The translations under genes and the position numbers were made by a program. 64,000 nt of DNA. Origin: Phoronis australis. Taxonomy: Eukaryota; Phoronida; Phoronidae. Below the pieces are notes generated by a model. It searched no databases and was not told where the DNA came from. It worked only from the letters and a program-made list of their open reading frames with translations. Of this stretch, positions 57,001 to 64,000 are shown piece after piece. The stretch is from contig NMRA01000162.1 in the NCBI GenBank assembly GCA_002633005.1, positions 596,304 to 660,303 of the forward strand, in the 5' to 3' direction. Every line of letters begins with the position of its first letter. The stretch's first letter is position 1.

Positions 57001-58902
57001 CAATTGTACAACAAAATTAATTTCGTTCAACATGGATGTCAAGAACTTAACTCAAACGAAAATAAGGTTTTATTTGAAATAGTATCAGAATTTCTTTATA
57101 ACATTAAATCTCTTTGTGTGAGTGGATAGAATTTTATACTTCTGTATGAAAATGAATTATTTTCATTCGTTGCCTTATATCATTGTATTCTTAACATCAG
57201 TTTTTTATTTATTTATTCGTATATAATAATTGTATATAGACTTCTTTGTATTTTTTTACCCAGATCTAATGCCTCTTGGCGCTTTCCGGGTTATGTATAT
57301 TCATTGTATTCTGAAGATTTCGTAATAAACATTACAAAAATATCTAGTCTAGTTCTATTTTGGGCTCTCTATAAGGCCCCCCGCGGTCACACCTAGAGAG
57401 CAGACGTACATTTCTGTACATACTGATGTAGACTTTAAATGTTCCCGTGGTCAGATGTTGGTACCTCGGCAATATATGTTAAGTGCTCTGGGCTGCCGGT
57501 CTAATGGCCCTAATCTACTAAACTTAGGTAAGCAGTACGATTAGTACACTTATACATTTTTCTTGTTTGCTTCCTGGTGTATAATTGTTTGCAGTATACT
57601 CCATGTAACGGTGAGATACGTTTTAGTTAACAGGTTGCTTTTGAAACTTTCTGAAGAAATCATATATTTGTCGGTTCCTTGCAGTCTCCCAAAAAGCTTG
57701 AATCTACCATTTACTGAAGAGCAGACGAGACGATTAATTTCTGCCGGGAAAGAAATTTGTAACGTTGGTAGGTTTTTGATTTGATTTGATGGCGTTCTTT
57801 TTTCTGTTTTGTCTTTCAGACTTTCAATTCTCTTAATTGCCAGATTCGTTGGTTGTGCAAGTCAGCTCTTGTTCCATGTTCGGATCGAGTTTTACATACA
57901 TGTAGCTTCTGTAGACCAGGTCGAGGGGCGTTGGGGGCGGTTCGACGAGGGTGGTCGTGGGTCGAGGGGGTTGTGGATTGTGTGGGTTAAAGGGTTTTAA
58001 ATCAATGTGTGATGCACTTTATCAACTATCACCTGATGTAACATATTTCACCTTTGTTTGCTTCGGGTGACTCATGGGCACGTGTATACTCATGGCTGAA
58101 TAGGCTGAATGTGATTTGCATGTCACCTGACACACATTTGAGTATGAACTGTTCTGCGCTGACTCGAACTATGCAGTTGGGCTTGCAGTACATCTTTGGC
58201 GTTGAAGAGGATGGGAGCGGCAATATTGAGGTATTTTCATGGTATTTTCGTATTTGGTATTTCCGAATTTGAATTTTGTTTGTTTCTTTGAGGTTTCCTA
58301 TGCTTTTTGTTTTTATTTTTAGAACTGAAACAGAGAAAAACTACGAGAATGTAAATGAAAAATTTTAAAGTTTCGTAATAAAGAACTCTTAAAAGTATTA
58401 ACTCCTCTTGACTTGCCAACACTCACACCCAATGAACGACGTCTTTTGTAGAAGATATGAACGTTTGTTGAACAAAGTACTGAAAGCTAAAGCAGTCAGC
58501 TACATGTATTCATTGAAACCTGTATCAAAGGTTATGCTTCCTAAGTACCAATCGTTGTTTAATCAGTTCTCACCTGATAGTGCTAAAATTGCTTGGTCAA
58601 CGGGAAGTTTTCGACCCTCGTTGGCTTTCTCGGCGATAACATGACGCCATCCGACTCCATCTTCATTATCTCCCGAGTTCCAAAATTCACATTTGTCTTG
58701 GAAATCGCATGATTTTCCTGAGTAAAGGAATATACATGGAAGACGCTCATCAATGCAGAGACTGCAGCATTTGACCTAAGCTTGGCTGAGACACACGTCT
58801 CATCTTCAGGCTAGCATTTACTACTTGTTCACAGTGAAACGCACAACCATCACGTTTGTCATTTCTGATGTGGACTTCACTATGTACCAGTAATAAATAA
58901 TT
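57001..58902. other. No recognised gene
   Basis: Short frames only (up to 78 codons). A G-rich plus-strand stretch near 57910-57975 (GGTCGAGGGG, GGTCGTGGGTCG) mirrors 3760-3815 on the opposite strand but looks like low complexity. Confidence 0.45.
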
Positions 58903-59140
58903 GGCGGATTTAGGGGGGGGGGGGGNGGGGCAGGGCTCCCTCCCCCCCTTTGGTTGCCGCAAAAAATAAAACAGCAAGAGCGAAGTTTATCCTTTAACCC
59001 CAGTAATTAACAATATACCGCAGAAACAAGATTTAAATGTAAGCAGTTTTAGTGTGTTTGGGAAAGGGGGATCAAATCCAATTTCAAGTGTCAAATTCGG
59101 AACACAGCTCAACCGTAACGAAACTATGGCTAAGTATAAA
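58903..59140 (-). repeat. Dispersed repeat R, copy 3 (partial, inverted)
   Basis: GGCGGATTTAGG followed by a G run with one N (58926), then the reverse complement of repeat R down to ACTATGGCTAAGTATA. About the right half of the element. Confidence 0.6.
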
Positions 59141-59289
59141 AGTGTGAAAACGACAATTGTTGTGCATTGAACGTGTACCATGCTTCGAAAATAAATAAAC
59201 AAATAACAAGAATATTTATAACATTGTAAAATTCTCATCGGGTAGCTGCGCTCATTCAAGAAACTAGGTTATTGACCGGTGCGCGTATC

Positions 59290-60005
59290 CTACACGTCGT
59301 CCGTTTTCACGAAGATGTAAAAAGTGCCACCGTTGATGACAGCTTCGGCGAATACTTGTATGCCAGTTGTAGCGTTGTTGCAGGCAAGTTGTCGCATTTC
59401 TACGAGTTCTTTAGCAGGGAATAGTTTACGTTTTTTCTGGGACGGTCGTCGTTGCTGCTTGTGCAATACCGTCTCCGATAGTATCAGGTACTGTCATGTC
59501 CAGTGACCCTTTGCTCCGTTGGCTTTGAGCGTGATTTTTGCACTGGCTAGCAGTTGATGTGGCCTTAGTTGGAAGAATGCTGGACATTGCTCTCTGTTTT
59601 GTCGCGGACGCTGATGCATAGTTGTTTAAACTTGCTGCAATTTTGTGTGCACTGAGTTGCACGATTGTGGTAGGTGGTATGTCTACATGAAGAAGTTTTG
59701 AGCACATGGGTCGCCTTACGCTGTGGTTGGTTTTCTTTCCCGGGAGGCCTGCTCCTTGTGACATTTTTTAATGACCAAACTATTGTGTGTTTGCCCAGGG
59801 ATTGATTCTTGTACCATATTTCGGAATCGAGGGTTTTGCAGTGGTTGATGTCGAGATAGAAATGGGAGTCAAGGGTAAGGGTGTTTGGTGGTCTTAGCTA
59901 TCCGTAGGCTTTGTAAGTAGCAACGGGGCACCTTGTCGGATCTGGCGGATGAGCAAATGCTTTTGGATTAAAAAGTCTAATGTCTCTGGCAGTGCCGAAC
60001 CCTGG
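59290..60005 (-). pseudogene. Crypton-type tyrosine recombinase, C-terminal half (split by transposon)
   Basis: Reading from 60005 downward the minus strand gives DIRLFNPKAFAHPPDP, CPVATYKAYG, a TAG, then RPPNTLTLDSHFYLDINH and WYKNQSLGKHT. A frame shift follows, then SQGAGLPGKKTNHSVRRPMC and SLNNYASASATKQRAMSSIL. HSVR supplies the H-x2-R motif and NNY the nucleophilic tyrosine of tyrosine recombinases, in the arrangement of Crypton / DUF3504 proteins. Another shift leads to LFPAKELVEMRQLA, then VFAEAVINGGTFYIFV and a stop at 59290. Decay is limited to about one stop and two or three shifts. The N-terminal half continues at 62012-62722 on the far side of a 2-kb insertion. Confidence 0.8.
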
Positions 60006-60274
60006 TTAAAGGCGAAGGCAACCTTTTTTCATGTCATTTTGAGCTAAAATAAGGTTGGTTGGTTATCCTAGACATATTTTCCACTTAATTACAGATTTTC
60101 GTAATTTTGTTAATTACTCGTCCGCTACTCCGGAAGTGACGTTTTAGGAGGCAAGCATTTCGCGCCAATTTCTTTTCATATAGTCTGACTGTGAGAGCTG
60201 CCGAGTCAGTCAATGTTCTACCTCGGTTGTGTTAAGTTACGTCGTCGTTTGCTTTCATTGACTAGTCAGTCAGT

Positions 60275-60494
60275 ATGCCACACTGTTGCTGCGTACCGGA
60301 ATGTACTAATTATAGTATCACGCGCACTTTGGGAGTGCCTTAGCATCGCTTTCCGATGGATGACACACTTCGCCGTACTTGGCTCGTTCGTGTGAAGAAC
60401 GCAGCGTTACCCGTCCCTGCAACGTACAATGCAGTCGAGAATTACCGTGTGTGTGGCATGCACTTTCTGCCGTCCGATTACGAAAGGGATTTGT
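60275..60494 (+). pseudogene. THAP domain, first copy (stop at codon 23)
   Basis: Starts MPHCCCVPECTNYSIT, giving C-x4-C, then after an in-frame TAG reads HRFPMDDTLRRTWLV, then NYRVCGMHFLPSDYERDL. C-x2-H-F and the preceding W and FP are all in THAP positions. The sequence stops at an N (60495), immediately followed by a second copy of the same region including its upstream 80 bp. Confidence 0.75.
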
Positions 60495-60566
60495 NAGTCA
60501 GTCATTGTTCTACCTCGGTTGTGTTGAGTTCCGTCGTCGTTTGCTTTCATTTACTAGTCAGTCAAC

Positions 60567-61720
60567 ATGCCACACTGTTACTGCGTACCAGGATGTAGTA
60601 ATTATCAGCTCACGCGCGCTTTGGGAGTGCCTTTGCATCGCTTTCCGATGGATGACACACTTCGCTGTACTTGGCTCGTTCGTGTGAAGAACGCAGCGTT
60701 ACCCGTCCACGCAACGTACAAAGCAGTGGAGAATTACCGTGTGTGTGTGTGGCAAGCACTTTCTGCCGTCCGATTACGAAAGGGATTTGTACGCTGAACT
60801 GATGAAAGTCCCTGCGAAATAACGTCTGAAGAAGGATGCCATTCCGTCTGTGTTGATTCCCGGCAGTGCCCCGTCGCCACCCCCGAGAAGTGCGTTTTTG
60901 AAGCGAGAAGCCTCGCAAGCTGTGGCCAGTACCGTGACTGGAGCCAGTGGAGGCACTTCATCTACTGTCACTCGTGCCTCCGAACGTACCCCACAGCATG
61001 CAATTCCTAGAACCAGTAGTGATTTGCCCTGTGCTGTTTTCTCCAGCCCAGAGCCTCTAAGCAGCCCTGCAGCGATATTGTGTAGTGGGAGTGATTACAG
61101 GCTCAGTTCGACACCCAGTGAAGAGGACAGTTCGTCGTCCAGTGAACAGATCGGTGAGCCAAACTTTGATAAGTTTATTGTGGACTTGTCTAAAGTGTTG
61201 GAGCTATTTAGAAGGTGCCAGGTGTGTGACGAGGGAGTCACACGACACGATGTAAGCAGTTTGGGTGCTCAGGTCACCATAAGGCCAGTGGGAGTGTGTC
61301 GCGGGACACTCTGGCAAGTTGGACAGTTGTTCCTCTCTCCGTGGTATGCCGGAGGTCCACTTAACCGTGTCCAGTAGTGGCTTGGCCTCGTCGAACCGGA
61401 ACAGCACAAGCATTCCATTGAGGTAGGCATAACAACGCACACAGTGCATTTGCACCAAGATGTGTCCCAACGTCTGTCCTCAGTAGCCGCCTCGTTTCTC
61501 TCAACAGCTGCCTGTGCCTGTGCGTACTCTGCCTCGTTATACTCGGGCTCAAACATGAACCCACCCACTGAATATCCGTGAAAAAATTCCTCATTGCTCG
61601 TCACTACTGCTGTGAACAAGGTCTCCGTCACTCACACTACTGTCACTGTGATACGGGTCACCGACTCCAGCCATTTTCAGCTTACAACACACTAAACAAT
61701 ACCTAAATCCAACGTAGTTG
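60567..61720 (+). pseudogene. THAP transposase-like gene, second copy and body, broken
   Basis: Starts MPHCYCVPGCSNYQLT with a readable codon where copy 1 has TAG, but a GTGT expansion in the GTGTGT run (60739-60752) adds four bases and shifts the frame just at the C-x2-H. In the other frame HFLPSDYERDLYAELMKVPA follows, then TAA, then RLKKDAIPSVLIPG. A Ser/Pro/Thr-rich linker and an acidic Ser run (SEEDSSSSSEQ) come next, then CQVCDEG and a decayed C-terminal part with frame changes. The THAP-linker-CxxC order matches THAP-bearing transposon proteins of invertebrates. No catalytic residues can be assigned. Confidence 0.7.
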
Positions 61721-62011
61721 AGTTCTCTACTAACCTATCTTGCCGCAGATTACTCGCCGATGGAAAGTGGTGGCGACAATTGTTGAAAACAGCACAAAAC
61801 AAAAGTGGAATAGAACAGATTCGCACGGTAAAATCAACGCAAAACCAAGTGGCGGGAAACGCTTGCCTCCTAAAACGTCACTTCCGGAATAGAGGACGAG
61901 TAATTCATAAAATTGCGAAAAGCTGTAATTAAGTGGAAAATATGTCTAGGATAACCAACCAACCTTATTTTAGCTCAAAATGACTTGAAAAAAGGTTGCC
62001 TTCGCCTTTAA

Positions 62012-62722
62012 TTTATCTTTCGTTGTACTCTAGGCGTTCGTTGCCAGATTCGTCATCAAGCAACTGTTTGTCTGCCCACTGACGCTGGCGGCTTTCATGT
62101 GAACCCCGGAAACTAAACGGTTTGGTATTTAAGAACCAAACTGGGTTGAGGAGAGCTTGTGTTGAATGTTTCCCAAGTTGACCGGAACTCCACAAGAGCT
62201 CTTCCTCGTCATATGTCAGTAGGTCTGCCCTGTTTTTTCGATTGCCCTTCCCTGTTGTTTCAAGTCCCGCCGGCGAGCAAAAAGCACGTCTTTAGAATGT
62301 CGAAATATGGTTGGATTGTCTACCATAGTGACTGGGTAGTCTATTTCATTCAGGTGTCGGTCGGTCAAGGACCTGTGGGAAGATGTTAGAGTGTCCGGCT
62401 CATATGAAGATACATCGGGATTTGCCAATGCCATTAGAAAGACCGCTACGAGGGTGTCTAGCTCTTTTGGGGATATGTCTAGCAAATGTTTGTTTTCATT
62501 GTGTTCAAATAGCCAGGCAGCAAATCTCATGATTGCACTTACAGTTTTCTTTACAGTGTTGATGCTTTTTTTTCTTTTGATGAAATTTTTTGCTTTACTT
62601 CCCATCACTTTGAATTTCTCATTTTCCTTTTCCTCTGGCACCTCTTGTTCTTTTAAGTCAACCAATTCCTGAATTTCTGTATCCTCGTATTTTAAACTGA
62701 GCTTTCCAAGGTTGAAACTCAT
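62012..62722 (-). pseudogene. Crypton-type tyrosine recombinase, N-terminal half
   Basis: Starts MSFNLGKLSLKYED and shows INTVKKTVSAIMRFAAWLFE, then ELDTLVAVFLMAL, then YEPDTLTSSHRSLTDRHL and RRRDLKQQG, the SAM-like core-binding half of a DUF3504/Crypton recombinase. A one-base deletion in a GGGAAGG run then shifts the frame. It continues LLTYDEEELLWSSGQLG, LLNPVWFLNTKPFSFRG and NERLEYNER, reaching the catalytic domain's first Arg region. The frame ends at the TTAA site of the THAP transposon. Joined in order with 59290-60005 it covers a nearly full-length recombinase in pieces. Animal genomes carry domesticated relatives (QRICH1, ZMYM, KCTD1-type), but breaks and lack of splice sites argue for a transposon relic. 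Confidence 0.8.
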
Positions 62723-63424
62723 TATTTTTGTGGCCGGGCTTCCGTAGTTACAGCGTCTGTGTTGCAGACGATGTGTTTCAGCAAATAATACGCAGACAAA
62801 AGTGTCATATAATTAACATTTTTGTACCAGATGTTATATTTGGGACCTCAGTGCATGTTGAGTGCCATTGATACTGCTACAGTTTCATTACTTAAAACTA
62901 ATTAATTGTGAAAGTTTGATGGTAGAGGTGGTTACCGAAGCCCTAGTCTACATTGACCAAATTTGTTACTTTCCACATTTTAGTATAGAGGGCACTGTTA
63001 AAAGTGGTGCAGGATGTGAAGACGGAAAATATTATTACATGGATGTATTTCCCTCGACAGATTCAACGCGTATGAAATAAATATGCATGCATATAAACGC
63101 AAATAAAGGTGTGAGTTAATGTATTATTGTCTGTGATCATAAACTATGATTGTAAAGAATCAGACTTGTATACCATCCAATCACTGGCGATATTACGCAT
63201 GCTTGCAGTGGTGTATCTCACCTTTGTATGTCACTATAGTGCTTCAGATATGTGCACACATTTAAACGATATTATGTTATATTATTTGGTTTTATCTACT
63301 TGACAACGGTGCGCTATTTCAACGAAAACTTCATCGTCACATGTGTATACATATGTATTCTTGCTGAAAAAAATATTCTCACTCTCCTTACAAAACTGAA
63401 ACTACGTTTTTCTCTGAAAACTTA
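62723..63424. other. No recognised gene
   Basis: A 72-codon plus frame (62862-63080) was read and not recognised. Upstream Crypton terminus, if any, is not identifiable. Confidence 0.45.
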
Positions 63425-64000
63425 AGAGTGCAGTACACTTCAGACCAGGCAAAAATCCATGCAGGGGTGATAAACCCTATGTGACGGATTTGGATCATAT
63501 TATGCATTTTTGTTTACTTTCTTATGGTAATTACTAAAATGCACTTTAAACAAATTCTATCGCGTTAGGTTGCTTAAAAGTCGGGTACCTCAGTTTTCAC
63601 TGAAAACCACTACCAGAACTTACCCCAATAATCACAGTTTTTGTGACATTGTAAGTAATTACAGAAGCTACTAGAAAATGAAATAGGTACTGTTTTGTAT
63701 AAAGTCATCCATTGTCTTCCTAAAAATGAAAAATAAAAGTGTCAAGTTGCCCCTTAAATTCCACATTTTGGGGTTTGAAGGGTCATGGGGTCATACAAGC
63801 AGAAAACACGGATAACTTGCCCAGGTTTGAATGAGTCAATCTCAGCTGAAGCCAAATTTTACACTTTGAAACTTAATCGTGGGTTTGTTCTATCTTAGTA
63901 GAATAGATATTTGGCATCAAAACCACCGGCAAACACATGTCTTCATATAGTAATGAGCAATTGTTCGCAGCCACCTCAGCCAAAGTGAGCACTTGTGACA
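63425..64000 (+). repeat. Dispersed repeat X3, copy 2 (runs off the window)
   Basis: From about AGTACACTTCAGACCAGG onward nearly identical to 22655-23220, including the block TTGTTCGCAGCCACCTCAGC at the window's end. The short match left of GACCAGG (AGTACAC) is also present on the left flank of X2 copy A (15481-15487), suggesting X2 inserted at this repeat's edge. Confidence 0.7.

Larger units (their letters stand above)
60006..62011 (+). mobile_element. Kolobok-like THAP transposon, TIRs about 160 bp, TTAA duplication
   Basis: TTAA-AGGCGAAGGCAACC at the left and GGTTGCCTTCGCCT-TTAA at the right. Left arm 60010-60167 and right arm about 61850-62007 are near-perfect inverted repeats. TTAA target plus an encoded THAP finger fit the Kolobok superfamily. 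The insertion splits a Crypton reading frame. As assembled, the element is 1998 bp between TTAAs, but the internal duplication at N 60495 may be an assembly error, in which case it is about 1.7 kb. The encoded protein is broken. Confidence 0.8.

Noticed and set aside
61204-61631. Minus-strand frames of 77-120 codons in the 60-kb transposon
   Set aside because: They are antisense to the THAP protein body; the plus strand shows the recognisable domain order.

Overview
This is a eukaryotic, metazoan-type window. It is AT-rich and intron-rich, has no operons, and is full of DNA transposons. Consensus splice sites, extracellular Ig and thrombospondin type 1 (TSP1) exons of phase 1-1, THAP-domain (Kolobok-like) transposons, a Crypton tyrosine recombinase, a Penelope-like GIY-YIG fragment and Ty3/Gypsy remains together suggest a marine invertebrate. 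A cnidarian such as an anthozoan is my leading guess, but the sequence alone does not fix the species.

The only host gene I can support lies on the minus strand, about 43.6 kb down to 14.6 kb or 0.77 kb. It is a cell-surface receptor of the immunoglobulin superfamily. In transcription order its exons are: a cysteine-containing exon (43.4-43.6 kb), Thr/Ser-rich stalk exons (42.8 and 40.5 kb), five Ig-like exons (38.0, 36.8, 34.6, 32.2 and 28.2 kb), one TSP1 exon (27.2 kb), and a terminal exon with a transmembrane helix and cytoplasmic tail (14.6-15.3 kb). A second, homologous terminal exon lies at 0.77-1.36 kb. Every internal exon I delimited is phase 1-1, so they can join in one frame. The 5' end with the signal peptide was not found. 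The stalk region is a tandem duplication with several decayed exon copies. The two tails could be alternative 3' exons or the remains of a tandem gene duplication.

The introns and flanks hold repeats. At 15.5-22.7 kb there is a nested stack: a 402-bp Harbinger-like MITE, inside a long-TIR element with TA target sites, inside a THAP-bearing TTAA element, probably sitting at the edge of another repeat. Other copies in the window act as empty or reference sites for each layer. At 59.3-62.7 kb a Crypton recombinase pseudogene is split by a 2.0-kb Kolobok-like transposon with about 160-bp TIRs and a TTAA duplication. At 53.3-56.7 kb two arms of a tandem repeat face each other in inverted orientation. 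The left edge (1 to about 0.7 kb) is the 3' end of a Ty3/Gypsy LTR element. Several MITEs, a 137-bp-type tandem repeat, a (TA)n tract and an exact 113-bp tandem duplication complete the picture.

Large stretches (3.1-7.1, 10.8-12.0, 25.6-27.1, 49.4-53.3 and 57.0-58.9 kb) show no gene or element I recognise. Single Ns at 58926 and 60495 and an 80-N gap at 9868-9947 mark draft assembly; the N at 60495 sits exactly between two near-identical copies.
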